Of a stretch of DNA of 35,364 nucleotides, positions 15,423 through 25,414 are shown piece by piece (the first letter of the stretch is position 1; the number at the start of each line of letters is the position of its first letter). The notes beneath the pieces are model-generated. The model searched no databases. It had not been told where the DNA came from and saw only the letters and a program-made list of their open reading frames with translations. Location of the stretch: contig VGVH01000025.1 of NCBI GenBank assembly GCA_016874095.1, positions 1 through 35,364 on the forward strand, written 5' to 3'. Both the position numbers and the translations under genes were made by a program. This DNA comes from Gammaproteobacteria bacterium. Its GTDB lineage: Bacteria; Pseudomonadota; Gammaproteobacteria; Steroidobacterales; GCA-2729495.

Positions 15423-16420
15423 GGCGTCGTGGCTGCCGTAGCCTGGGCGCGCACGGCTTCGCCGATTGCCTGGCCGAGCTGGTAGACAGCGAGCGCGTAC
15501 ATCGTGCTGCGATTGTAGCGGGTGATCACGAAGAAATTGTCGAAGCCCACCCAGTACTCGCGACCGTCCCTGCCGTCGTAGGAGAGCAGGCCGGCCGCTG
15601 CGTCGCCGGGTCGGTCTGACGTGAATCGCACGCCCGCGCCGTCGAGTGCTGCCACGGTGGTGTCCGGCTTCAGCAGGTTCTGCTCAGGATCGAGTTCGCA
15701 GGGCGACGTGAGCTGTGCCCGGGTCGCAACCGCCTCGCCGGCCTTCCAGTTGTGCTTGACGAAGTAGTTGGCGACGCTCGAGAGCACGTCGTCCCAGTTG
15801 CCGAAGAGGTCGCGCTGCCCGTCGGCGTCGCCGTCCACGGCGAAATTCCGGTAGCTCGAAGGAATGAACTGCGGCACGCCCATGGCGCCCGCGTAGGACC
15901 CGAGAGCGCTGTCCAGCGGGACCTTCTCTTCCTTTGCCAGCACGAACAGCTGCGCCAGCTCCTTTTTGAAGAACTCGGCACGTGGCGGATATTCGAAGGC
16001 GAGTGTCGTCAGTGCGTTGACCAGCCTATGTTTCCCGGCCCGCTGCCCGAAGTAAGTCTCCACGCCGATGATGCCGGCCAGCATTTCAGCCGGCACGCCG
16101 GTGCTCGTGGCGATGCGCTCGAGGCGCTCGGCGTGCTCGCGCCAGAACAGCACCCCGGCCGCGACGCGCTCCGGCGTGATGAAGATTGCGCGGTACTCGC
16201 TCCAGGGCTTCGCTTTTTCGGCCGGCCTCGCGATGGCTTCGAGTATCGACTGTTGCACTTCAGCCGCGGCGAGCGTCTGCCTGATCGCAGCCGCATCGAG
16301 CTTGTGCTCGCGCGCCGTTGCCTCGATCCATGCCGCCACGTCGGGCCGGGTCACGTCGATGGCGACTGCAGGGGCTGTTGCGGCCAGCGCGCAGAGCAGC
16401 AGGATGATTTTCTGTCGCAA
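15419..16420 (-). CDS. mltB: Membrane-bound-type lytic murein transglycosylase B
   Basis: MltB cleaves the MurNAc-GlcNAc bond with formation of 1,6-anhydroMurNAc. I start it at a TTG (16420) with GGAG five bases upstream, which gives a clean signal peptide, LRQKIILLLCALAATAPAVA; the frame could also start at an ATG (16459) inside the end of rodA. The product has 333 residues, with the catalytic glutamate in GIIGVETYFG (Glu121) and the family segments YAGAMGVPQFIPSSYRNFAVDGDADG and NWDDVLSSVANYF. There is no lipobox, so it is probably a soluble periplasmic enzyme, unlike the E. coli lipoprotein. Confidence 0.95.
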   Translation of the reverse strand: MRQKIILLLCALAATAPAVAIDVTRPDVAAWIEATAREHKLDAAAIRQTLAAAEVQQSILEAIARPAEKAKPWSEYRAIFITPERVAAGVLFWREHAERLERIATSTGVPAEMLAGIIGVETYFGQRAGKHRLVNALTTLAFEYPPRAEFFKKELAQLFVLAKEEKVPLDSALGSYAGAMGVPQFIPSSYRNFAVDGDADGQRDLFGNWDDVLSSVANYFVKHNWKAGEAVATRAQLTSPCELDPEQNLLKPDTTVAALDGAGVRFTSDRPGDAAAGLLSYDGRDGREYWVGFDNFFVITRYNRSTMYALAVYQLGQAIGEAVRAQATAATTP

Positions 16421-16442
16421 GATGGCTCCTATCTTATGGGGA

Positions 16443-17579
16443 TCAGCGGCGCACTGCATCGCCGAGTTTGCGGTGGGTCTGGATGGACATGAGGATGCCG
16501 AATCCGGCGAGCAACGTCACCATGGACGTGCCGCCCGTGCTGACCAGCGGCAAGGGCACGCCGACGACGGGCAGCAGCCCCATCACCATGGCCGAGTTGA
16601 TGAACACATAGAAGAAGAACGTGATGGTGAAGGTGCCGGCCAGCATGCGCGTGAACGTATCGGGGGCGGTCAGGGCGATGAACGTGCCGCGCCCGACTAC
16701 GAACAGGTACAGGCTGACCAGCGCGACGGCGCCCATGAGGCCCCATTCCTCGGCAACGACCGCGAAGACGAAGTCCGTCGAGCGTTCCGGCAGGAACTCG
16801 AGTTGGCCCTGGCTGCCGTTCAACCAGCCCTTGCCGAAGAAGCCACCCGAACCGATCGCGATCTTGGACTGGATGATGTGGTAGCCGGCGCCGAGCGGGT
16901 CGCTCTGGGGGTCGAGCAGGGTCAGCACGCGCTTGCGCTGGTAGTCGTGCATCACGTACCAGAGCGCTGGCAGCGCCGCGAGCGCGGCAATCGCAGCTCC
17001 GGCGATGTAACGCCAGCCGATGCCGCACAGGAAGATCGCCGTCGTGCCGGTGAGCACGATCAGTACCGCGGTGCCCAGATCCGGCTGCACGGCGATCAAC
17101 CCCGCCGGGACGGCTATGATCGCAAGACCCAGCAGGATCATCGGGAAGGAAGGCGGCAGCGGCCGTTCGTGCATCAGGCCGGCAAGGGTGAGCGGCACCG
17201 CGAGCTTGAGGATCTCCGAGGGCTGGAAGCGGATGCCGAAGTCGAGCCACCGCTGACCGCCCTTGGCGATGTCGCCGGTGAACAGCACGAGCACCAGCAG
17301 GGCCACGCCGCCGGCGTAGAGGAAAGGCGCGCCGCGCCGCATCCAGACCGGGTCGAGATTCGCGGTGAACAGCAGCGCGGCGAAGGCCACGGCAACCTTG
17401 CCGACGTGGGCGCGCATGAGCGGCAGGCTCTCTCCGGTTGCGCTGTAGAGCACGATCGTCGCGAACAGGATGATGGCGACCAGCCCGAAGAGGAGCGGCG
17501 GGTCGACATGGGCCCAGCGCAGCAGGCGCGCAAAGCCCGTGAGCCGCGACTCCCGGGCGCCGTCGCGCTGCAGGATCAT
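16443..17579 (-). CDS. rodA: Peptidoglycan glycosyltransferase RodA (SEDS family)
   Basis: RodA polymerises lipid II into glycan strands along the side wall together with PBP2. The 378-residue polytopic protein shows SEDS landmarks: GIRFQPSEILKLAVPL, the catalytic aspartate segment AVQPDLGTA, VAEEWGLMGA and a C-terminal PLPLVSTGGTSM. It overlaps mrdA by 4 nt (ATGA), matching obligate pairing of the two proteins. Confidence 0.97.
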   Translation of the reverse strand: MILQRDGARESRLTGFARLLRWAHVDPPLLFGLVAIILFATIVLYSATGESLPLMRAHVGKVAVAFAALLFTANLDPVWMRRGAPFLYAGGVALLVLVLFTGDIAKGGQRWLDFGIRFQPSEILKLAVPLTLAGLMHERPLPPSFPMILLGLAIIAVPAGLIAVQPDLGTAVLIVLTGTTAIFLCGIGWRYIAGAAIAALAALPALWYVMHDYQRKRVLTLLDPQSDPLGAGYHIIQSKIAIGSGGFFGKGWLNGSQGQLEFLPERSTDFVFAVVAEEWGLMGAVALVSLYLFVVGRGTFIALTAPDTFTRMLAGTFTITFFFYVFINSAMVMGLLPVVGVPLPLVSTGGTSMVTLLAGFGILMSIQTHRKLGDAVRR

Positions 17580-19441
17580 GCGGCCGGCACCCGCAGGTAG
17601 GCTTCCATGATGCGTCGCGCGATCGGACCCGCCACGCGGCTGCCGCTTTCGCCGTTCTCGACGATGATCGCGACGGCGATCTTCGGGTCCTCGAGCGGGC
17701 CGAAGGCGACGAACAGCGCGTGGTCACGCAGCCGCTCGGCGACGTCGACGGCGCGGTACTTCTGGTTCTGCGCGACGGTGAACACCTGTGCCGTGCCGCT
17801 CTTGCCTGCCATCTGGAATGCTGCAGTCCTGCCGACCGCCCGCGCCGTGCCGCGCGGGCCGTGCATGACGGCGTGCATGCCTTCGATGATTGTGTCCCAG
17901 CCGCCTTCCACGTCGACATTGACGCCGGGCAGCGCTTCGGGCGTGAGCGGTGTCGTCCGGCCGCTCACCGGATCGCGCAGCGCGTGGAGCATGGTTGGCC
18001 GGTAGCGCTTGCCGCGGCTGGCGATCGTTGCCGTGGCGTGGGCGAGCTGCAGCGGCGTGACCAGCATGAAGCCCTGGCCGATGCCGGTGATGACAGTCTC
18101 GCCCGGAAACCAGACCTGATTGGCCGCCTTCGAGAACGCGGCGCGCTTCCATTCCGGCGACGGCACGACGCCGCCTTTCTCGCCCGGCATGTCGAGGCCG
18201 GTTGCCGCGCCGAGGCCGAAGCGCTTGAGCGATGCCGAGAGCCGCTCGATGCCGATGTCGCGGGCTATGCTGTAGTAATACACATCGCAGGACTGCTCGA
18301 TGCTGCCGATCATGTCGACAGCGCCGTGGCCCTCGGGTTTCCAGTCGCGGTAGCGGTGGCGGTTGCCCGGGATCTGGTAGTAGCCACGGCAGGCGATGCG
18401 ATCGGTTGGGCCCTTGACCCGCGTTTGCAGGGCGGCGAGCGCCACCATCGGCTTGATCGTGGAACCCGGCGGATAGGTGCCGCGCAGGGCACGGTTGAAC
18501 ATCGGCTTGTCGATGTCCTCCAGCAACGCGTTGTAGGCTTTGCGGCTCAGGCCGGCCGACAGTGCGTTCGGATCGAAGGCGGGCGTGCTGACGAAGACGA
18601 GGATCTCGCCGGTGGCCGGATCGATCGCGACGGCGGCACCGCGGCGGCCCTCGAGCGCCTGCCAGGCCGCGAGCTGTGCATCGAGATCGATGCCGAGCAC
18701 GACATCCGCGCCGTGCTGGGCGGCGGTGCGGTCCAGCGTGTCGAGGCTGCGGCCACGCGCGTTCACCACCACCTGTTCCTGTCCCGAGACGCCGTGCAGT
18801 TCCGGTTCGAAGGAACGCTCCACCGAGACCTTTCCGATGTGCGAAGTGCCCGCGTACTCGGCTTCGTCGATTTCCTTCTGGTCGTCGGCACTGATGCCGC
18901 CGACGTAGCCGAGGGCATGCGCGAGTGCCTGGCCATGCGGGTAGTGGCGTGACAGGCGCGCCTTGATCTCGACACCCTCGAACCACGGGCGATTCACGGC
19001 AAAGCGGGCAACTTCCTCGTCGCTCAGCCGGTCGCGGACGCTGATGGCATCGAAGCGCCGGTGCTGGCGGATCTCCTCGCGGGTTTCCGCCAGGGCCTCG
19101 TCGTTGACAAGGCCGATGTCCCGGAGCCTGGCAAGCGTGTCCTCGAGATCAGGCACCTGCTCGGGCACCAGTTCGAGGGCGAAACTCGGCCGGTTCTCGG
19201 CCAGCACGTTGCCGTTGCGGTCGAGGATCAGCCCGCGGGTGGGCACGACCGGTTGCAGCCGGATGCGATTGCCCTGGGACTGGGTGGAAAAGTAGTCGTA
19301 CTGCACGAGCTGCAGCTGCACCAGACGCGTCAGGATGACGACGGTCAGCGCGGCCATCAGTATGCCGGCGATGATCATCCGGGCGAGGAACATCCGCTGC
19401 TCGGCCCAGTGGTCCTTGATGCGTGCGTCGTTTGCCATCAT
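17576..19441 (-). CDS. mrdA: Penicillin-binding protein 2 (elongation transpeptidase)
   Basis: PBP2 cross-links peptidoglycan in the rod complex. The roughly 621-residue protein has an N-terminal transmembrane anchor (about 20-42), a pedestal region with PTRGLILDRNGNVLAENRPSF, and a transpeptidase domain. Active-site motifs are S-T-I-K (PPGSTIKPM, near 327-330), the PBP2-type S-x-D (EQSCDVYYY) and KSG (AGKSGTAQVF). Three adjacent starts exist: GTG 19444, ATG 19441 and ATG 19438. I chose 19441, which overlaps the mreD stop as TGATG. Confidence 0.96.
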   Translation of the reverse strand: MMANDARIKDHWAEQRMFLARMIIAGILMAALTVVILTRLVQLQLVQYDYFSTQSQGNRIRLQPVVPTRGLILDRNGNVLAENRPSFALELVPEQVPDLEDTLARLRDIGLVNDEALAETREEIRQHRRFDAISVRDRLSDEEVARFAVNRPWFEGVEIKARLSRHYPHGQALAHALGYVGGISADDQKEIDEAEYAGTSHIGKVSVERSFEPELHGVSGQEQVVVNARGRSLDTLDRTAAQHGADVVLGIDLDAQLAAWQALEGRRGAAVAIDPATGEILVFVSTPAFDPNALSAGLSRKAYNALLEDIDKPMFNRALRGTYPPGSTIKPMVALAALQTRVKGPTDRIACRGYYQIPGNRHRYRDWKPEGHGAVDMIGSIEQSCDVYYYSIARDIGIERLSASLKRFGLGAATGLDMPGEKGGVVPSPEWKRAAFSKAANQVWFPGETVITGIGQGFMLVTPLQLAHATATIASRGKRYRPTMLHALRDPVSGRTTPLTPEALPGVNVDVEGGWDTIIEGMHAVMHGPRGTARAVGRTAAFQMAGKSGTAQVFTVAQNQKYRAVDVAERLRDHALFVAFGPLEDPKIAVAIIVENGESGSRVAGPIARRIMEAYLRVPAA

Positions 19442-19941
19442 CACAAGAACCGGCTGCTGCGGTTCTCCGACCGCATCCGCAGGTTGTCGAGAAGTGCCAT
19501 TACCGGTGCCCAGGCGAGACCCCCGGCGATCGGCTGGCTCCAGCGCGCCAGCCCGAGATCAGGCCCGCCGGCGATGCCGTCGGTCCAGAACACGATGAAG
19601 GCGTCCACGATCATCAGCAGAAAGGCGGTCACCGTCAGCTGCCAGAGCGGGAATATGCGGATCTGCAGATGGAACCAGAGCGTGATGAACGAGACGATCG
19701 TGAGCGACAGCGCGTGCTGCCCAAGGAGGCTCCCGTAGAGCAGGTCGAGGGCAAGGCCCATCACGAAGGCGGTCAACGGTCCGCAGAGCCGTGGCCACAC
19801 CATGGTCCAGTAGATGATGGCCATCGTGATCCACGGCGGCCTGAGCGGTTCGAGCAGGTCGGTCAGCGGCACGATGGCCAGCGCGAGCGCGCCGACCAGC
19901 GAGCCCCAAAGCGTCAGCGGGCTCATCCGCGCGCGGCTCAC
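19441..19941 (-). CDS. mreD: Rod shape-determining protein MreD
   Basis: The 166-residue integral membrane protein has five to six hydrophobic segments, and the MreD pattern PPWITMAIIYWTMVWPRLCGPLTAFVMGLALDLLYGSLLGQHAL. MreD links MreC to the cytoplasmic membrane face of the elongasome. The GTG start overlaps the mreC stop by 4 nt; an ATG five codons later is possible. The stop runs into the mrdA start. Confidence 0.94.
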   Translation of the reverse strand: MSRARMSPLTLWGSLVGALALAIVPLTDLLEPLRPPWITMAIIYWTMVWPRLCGPLTAFVMGLALDLLYGSLLGQHALSLTIVSFITLWFHLQIRIFPLWQLTVTAFLLMIVDAFIVFWTDGIAGGPDLGLARWSQPIAGGLAWAPVMALLDNLRMRSENRSSRFL

Positions 19942-20849
19942 TGCGCGGCTTCCGTTGCCGCCGGCGCGGCGGCGCTCGGGGGTTCTTCCGGGGTCGTGGC
20001 AACTGCGGGCGGCGGCGGCTTCACCACGAGGACTTCATGTACCCGATCCAGCGATGCGGTGGGTTTTGCGAGCACATTGAGCAGCGCTTCGCCGGTGTCG
20101 CCCCGTACGTCGATGATCGTGCCCACCGGGTACCCCGCCGGAAACTTGCCGCCCAGCCCCGAGCTGACGAGCAGGTCGCCGGGCTTCACATCGGCGTTGC
20201 GCGCGACGAAGGGCAGGGACAGGCGCTCCAGGTCTCCCGTGCCCATGGCGAAGGTGCGCAGGCCATTGCGCACGATTTCCACCGGCAGTGCATGGTCGGG
20301 GTCGGTGATGAGCAGCGCTTCGGAGCTCGTGCCGCGATCGCGGATGATCTGGCCCACGACGCCCTGCGCATCGATCAGCGCCTCTCCCTCGGCCACACCG
20401 TTGCTGCTGCCGCGGTTGATCACAACCCTGTGCCGCAGCCTGTCCATGTCGACGGTCACGATTTCCGCGACGACGACCGCGTCGCCAACCCGTGCCGTGG
20501 ACTGCAGCAGAGCGCGCATGCGCGCGTTCTCGGCCTCCAGCGCCGCCATCCGCTGGAGCTGCCCGCTCTGCCTGAGCGCCTGCTCGCGCAGCTTCGCGTT
20601 GTCTGAGATCAGCGACTCCCGGGTCGCCATGTTGTCGCTGGCCCAGCGGCCGGCGGCGAACGGAGCGTCGACGGCCTGCTGCAAGGGATACAGCAGCTCA
20701 CCGAACATGGCGCGGATGTCGGCCAGGTGCTCATTGCGGTTGTCGAGGTACATCAGCGCGATGGCGCCGATGCACAGCACGATCGTGCGCAGGCCACCGC
20801 TGCCGCCCGAAAAGAGCCTGGGTTCGCTTTCTGGGGTGCTGAGCGCCAT
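19938..20849 (-). CDS. mreC: Rod shape-determining protein MreC
   Basis: MreC is a periplasmic scaffold that activates PBP2-RodA. The 303-residue protein has one N-terminal membrane segment (LRTIVLCIGAIALMYLDN), a coiled coil (about 75-115, NAKLREQALRQSGQLQRMAALEAENARMRALL) and the beta-domain with RVVINRGSSNGVAEGEALIDAQGVVGQI and DLLVSSGLGGKFPAGYPVG. The C-terminus is proline- and alanine-rich. It is separated from mreB by a 133-bp gap filled mostly by an inverted-repeat element. Confidence 0.96.
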   Translation of the reverse strand: MALSTPESEPRLFSGGSGGLRTIVLCIGAIALMYLDNRNEHLADIRAMFGELLYPLQQAVDAPFAAGRWASDNMATRESLISDNAKLREQALRQSGQLQRMAALEAENARMRALLQSTARVGDAVVVAEIVTVDMDRLRHRVVINRGSSNGVAEGEALIDAQGVVGQIIRDRGTSSEALLITDPDHALPVEIVRNGLRTFAMGTGDLERLSLPFVARNADVKPGDLLVSSGLGGKFPAGYPVGTIIDVRGDTGEALLNVLAKPTASLDRVHEVLVVKPPPPAVATTPEEPPSAAAPAATEAAQ

Positions 20850-20865
20850 CTGATTTCGGTGTATG

Positions 20866-20960
20866 GGGACGCTAACCTTCGTGAGGCGTCGGCGGAGATG
20901 TCTTCTTCGGCTTCAAACTCCTCGACATCCCGGCCGACGCCTCACGAAGGTTAGCGTCCC
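20866..20960. repeat. 95-bp inverted-repeat element with 27-bp perfect arms between mreB and mreC
   Basis: The left arm (20866-20892, starting GGGACGCTAACCTTCG) and right arm (20934-20960, ending CGAAGGTTAGCGTCCC) are perfect reverse complements over 27 bp around a 41-bp centre. Outside the arms GGTGTATG and the complement of TGTACGCT still match apart from transitions, so the original arms were about 35 bp and have begun to diverge. Its sequence is unrelated to the murU-lipB element. As RNA it forms a strong stem between mreB and mreC and could lower or uncouple expression of downstream mreCD. Confidence 0.82.
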
Positions 20961-20982
20961 TGTACGCTTATACGCTCAACTC

Positions 20983-22143
<1,161 letters not shown>

Positions 22144-22186
22144 TCATGCCGCACTCGCAAGCGTCTGATCAGGAAGGCTCTTTGGA

Positions 22187-22474
22187 GTGGCTCTCACGCG
22201 GGAGAATGTCGCCTACATCGCTCACCTCGCTCGACTCGCCGTGAGCGAGCGAGAGGCGGCCGACTACGTCGTGAAGCTGAGCAGAATCCTCGACCTGGTC
22301 GACCAGCTGCGCCAGGTCGATACCGCCGGCATCGCGCCGATGGCCCACCCTTTGCCCATGGCCCAGCGACTGCGTCCCGACGCGGTCACCGAGACCGACC
22401 GGCGCGAGGACATCCAGCGCAATGCACCGCAGGCGGCCGAGGGCCTTTATCTGGTCCCGCGCGTGATCGAGTAG
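22187..22474 (+). CDS. gatC: Aspartyl/glutamyl-tRNA amidotransferase subunit C
   Basis: GatC is the small subunit that holds GatA and GatB together in the enzyme that converts Glu-tRNA(Gln) and Asp-tRNA(Asn) to the amide forms. The 95-residue protein fits the family: [46 protein letters not shown] and the C-terminal [17 protein letters not shown]. The start is a GTG with AGGAAGG (22171-22177) nine bases upstream. gatA follows after 7 bp. Confidence 0.96.
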   Translation: MALTRENVAYIAHLARLAVSEREAADYVVKLSRILDLVDQLRQVDTAGIAPMAHPLPMAQRLRPDAVTETDRREDIQRNAPQAAEGLYLVPRVIE

Positions 22475-22481
22475 GGTCGCG

Positions 22482-23972
22482 ATGGAACGCCAGACCATCG
22501 CAGCGCTCGGCCGCGCCCTGCGGGCCCGCGAGGTTTCGAGCCGCGAACTGGCCAGCGCCGCGCTGGAACACATCGCCCGGCTGGATGGCGCGCTGAACAG
22601 CTTCATCACCGTGACGGCGGACCAGGCGCTGACCGCGGCGGATGCCGCCGACCGCAGGCTCGCCCGCGGCGAGGGCGGGCCGCTCACCGGCATTCCCTTC
22701 GCCTGGAAGGACATCTTCTGCACCCGTGGTGTGCGCACGACCTGCGGTTCGAAGATGCTCGCCAACTTCGTGGCGCCTTACGACGCGGCCGCCGTCGAAC
22801 GGTTGCATGCCGCCGGCATCGTCTCGATCGGCAAGACCAACATGGATGAGTTCGCCATGGGCTCGTCGAACGAGACCAGCTGGTTCGGGCCTGTGCACAA
22901 CCCCTGGGACCTCGAGCGCTCGCCAGGCGGCTCGAGCGGTGGATCGGCGGCTGCAGTCGCCGCCGGTCTGATCAGCGCGGCGTCCGGCACCGACACCGGC
23001 GGCTCGATCCGCCAGCCGGCGGCGCTGGTCGGCATTACCGGATTCAAGCCCAGCTACGGTCGCGTCTCCCGCTACGGCATGATCGCCTTCGCATCCAGCC
23101 TCGACCAGGCGGGCGTGCTGACGCTGACCGCCGAGGACGCTGCCCTCCTCATCGAAGCGATGGCGGGCTTCGACGATCGCGACTCGACCAGCGCGAACCT
23201 GCCCGTGCCCGCGTACGCGACCGACATCGGCAAGTCGCTTGCCGGCCGGCGCATCGGCGTGCCGCCGGAGTTCTTCGAACCCGGCCTCGACGGCGAATGC
23301 GGCGCGCGGGTGCGCGAGGCGCTGGCCGTGCTCGAGTCGCTCGGCGCGCAGGTCGTCGAGGTCTCACTGCCGCACCTGTCGCTGTCGGTGCCGACGTACT
23401 ACATCGTCGCTCCGGCCGAGGCGTCGTCCAATCTCGCCCGCTTCGACGGCGTGCGCTTCGGCCACCGCGCCGAGGGCGCCACCAGCCTCGAGGATCTCTA
23501 CAAGAAGAGCCGCCAGGAGGGTTTTGGCCCCGAGGTCCGGCGCCGGCTGATGACCGGTACCTATGTGCTGTCTGCCGGCTACTTCGACGCCTATTACCTG
23601 CAGGCGCAGAAGGCGCGCGAGCTGATCGCCGCCGACTTCCGCGCAGCTTTCGCGAAGGTCGACGTGATCGCAGGACCCACGGCGCCAACGCCGGCTTTCC
23701 GGCTCGGCGAGAAGACCGACGACCCGGTCCAGATGTACCTCAACGACATCTACACGATCGCCGTCAACCTCGCGGGTCTCCCCGGGATCTCGGTACCCTG
23801 CGGCTTTGCGCGCGGCCTTCCGGTCGGGTTGCAGCTGATCGGCCCGGCCTTCGGCGAATCGGCTGTCCTGAACGTCGCCCACCAGTACCAGCTGGCCACC
23901 GACTGGCACTCGAAGGCTCCGCCCGAGGCGCCGCTGGTCGCAGCCGTCGCTGCGAAAGGCCGGAGCCGATGA
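22482..23972 (+). CDS. gatA: Aspartyl/glutamyl-tRNA amidotransferase subunit A
   Basis: GatA is the glutaminase subunit, an amidase-signature enzyme. The 496-residue protein has the catalytic lysine in PFAWKDIFC, the glycine/serine-rich signature [15 protein letters not shown], and the cis-serine and nucleophile segment [15 protein letters not shown]-terminal segments ending in [29 protein letters not shown] are also typical. It overlaps gatB by 4 nt (ATGA). Confidence 0.97.
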   Translation: MERQTIAALGRALRAREVSSRELASAALEHIARLDGALNSFITVTADQALTAADAADRRLARGEGGPLTGIPFAWKDIFCTRGVRTTCGSKMLANFVAPYDAAAVERLHAAGIVSIGKTNMDEFAMGSSNETSWFGPVHNPWDLERSPGGSSGGSAAAVAAGLISAASGTDTGGSIRQPAALVGITGFKPSYGRVSRYGMIAFASSLDQAGVLTLTAEDAALLIEAMAGFDDRDSTSANLPVPAYATDIGKSLAGRRIGVPPEFFEPGLDGECGARVREALAVLESLGAQVVEVSLPHLSLSVPTYYIVAPAEASSNLARFDGVRFGHRAEGATSLEDLYKKSRQEGFGPEVRRRLMTGTYVLSAGYFDAYYLQAQKARELIAADFRAAFAKVDVIAGPTAPTPAFRLGEKTDDPVQMYLNDIYTIAVNLAGLPGISVPCGFARGLPVGLQLIGPAFGESAVLNVAHQYQLATDWHSKAPPEAPLVAAVAAKGRSR

Positions 23973-25402
23973 GCTGGGAGCCGGTCATCGGGCTCGAGAT
24001 CCACGCCCAGCTCGCGACGCGCTCGAAGATCTTCTCCGGCGCGGCGACCGCCTACGGCGCGCCGCCGAACACCCAGGCCTGCCTGGTCGACCTCGGCTAC
24101 CCGGGCGTGCTGCCCGTGCTGAACGCCGAGGCCGTGCGTCTGGCGGTCCGCTTCGGTCTTGCGATCGGCGGGACAGTTGCGCCGCGCTCGATCTTCGCGC
24201 GCAAGAATTACTTCTACCCGGACCTGCCCAAGGGCTACCAGATCAGCCAGTACGAGCTTCCCGTCGTCAAAGGCGGCAGCGTCGAGATCCTGCTCGACGA
24301 CGGCAGTCGCAAGACGGTCCGCCTGACACGGGCGCATCTCGAGGAGGACGCCGGGAAGTCGCTGCACGAAAGCTTCCAGGGCCTCTCGGGCATCGACCTG
24401 AACCGGGCCGGCACGCCGCTCCTCGAGATCGTCTCCGAGCCGGACATGCGCTCGGCGAAGGAAGCGGCGGCCTACATGCGCCGCGTCCACCAGCTCGTGC
24501 GCTGGATCGGCATCTGCGACGGCAACATGCAGGAAGGCTCCTTCCGCTGCGATGCCAACGTTTCCGTCCGTCGCGCCGGCACGGACAAGCTTGGCACGCG
24601 CACGGAGATCAAGAATCTCAACAGCTTCCGCTTCCTCGAGCGCGCCATACTCCACGAGATCGACCGGCAGATCGAAGTGATCGAGGACGGCGGCCGCATC
24701 GTCCAGGAGACCCGTCTCTACGATCCGGACCGGGACGAGACGCGCTCGATGCGCAGCAAGGAAGAGGCGAACGACTACCGCTACTTCCCCGATCCCGACC
24801 TGCTGCCCCTCGAGATCGACGCCGCGACTCTCGATGCCGTTCGCGCCACGCTGCCGGAGTTGCCCGACCGGCGCGCCGCGCGGTTCGTCACGCTCGGCAT
24901 CCCGGCGGCGGATGCCGCGCAGCTCACCCTCGAGCGCGATACCGCAGACTATTTCGAAGCCGTGCTGGCCGCTGCACCGGCGGTCGAGCCGCGGGTAGCC
25001 GCCAACTGGGTCAACGGCGATCTTGCCGCAGCGCTGAACGACGCCGGCCTGGGCATAACGGCCAGCCGGGTCGGAGCCGCCGCGCTCGCCGCGCTGCTCC
25101 TGCGCGTCGCTGACAATACGATCTCCGGCAAGATCGCCAAGGACGTGTTCGCCGCAATGTGGGCCGGCGAGGGCGGTGCCGACGACATCATTGCAGCCAG
25201 GGGTCTCCGGCAGATCACCGACAGCGGGGCGCTGGAGGCCGCGATCGACAAGGTCATTGCGGCGAGTCCCAATCAGCTCGCCGAGTATCGCGCGGGCAAG
25301 GACAAGCTCTTCGGCTACTTCGTCGGCCAGGTCATGAAGGCCACGGGTGGCAAGGCAAACCCGCAGCAGCTGAACGAGCTGCTGCGCCGGAAACTGGGCT
25401 GA
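23969..25402 (+). CDS. gatB: Aspartyl/glutamyl-tRNA amidotransferase subunit B
   Basis: GatB binds the mischarged tRNA, phosphorylates the acyl group and receives ammonia from GatA. The 477-residue protein begins [24 protein letters not shown]. It contains [42 protein letters not shown] and [13 protein letters not shown], and ends with the tRNA-binding YqeY-like tail domain (from about [11 protein letters not shown]). The start codon shares four bases with the gatA stop. Confidence 0.97.
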   Translation: MSWEPVIGLEIHAQLATRSKIFSGAATAYGAPPNTQACLVDLGYPGVLPVLNAEAVRLAVRFGLAIGGTVAPRSIFARKNYFYPDLPKGYQISQYELPVVKGGSVEILLDDGSRKTVRLTRAHLEEDAGKSLHESFQGLSGIDLNRAGTPLLEIVSEPDMRSAKEAAAYMRRVHQLVRWIGICDGNMQEGSFRCDANVSVRRAGTDKLGTRTEIKNLNSFRFLERAILHEIDRQIEVIEDGGRIVQETRLYDPDRDETRSMRSKEEANDYRYFPDPDLLPLEIDAATLDAVRATLPELPDRRAARFVTLGIPAADAAQLTLERDTADYFEAVLAAAPAVEPRVAANWVNGDLAAALNDAGLGITASRVGAAALAALLLRVADNTISGKIAKDVFAAMWAGEGGADDIIAARGLRQITDSGALEAAIDKVIAASPNQLAEYRAGKDKLFGYFVGQVMKATGGKANPQQLNELLRRKLG

Positions 25403-25414
25403 GGAGGATCGCAG

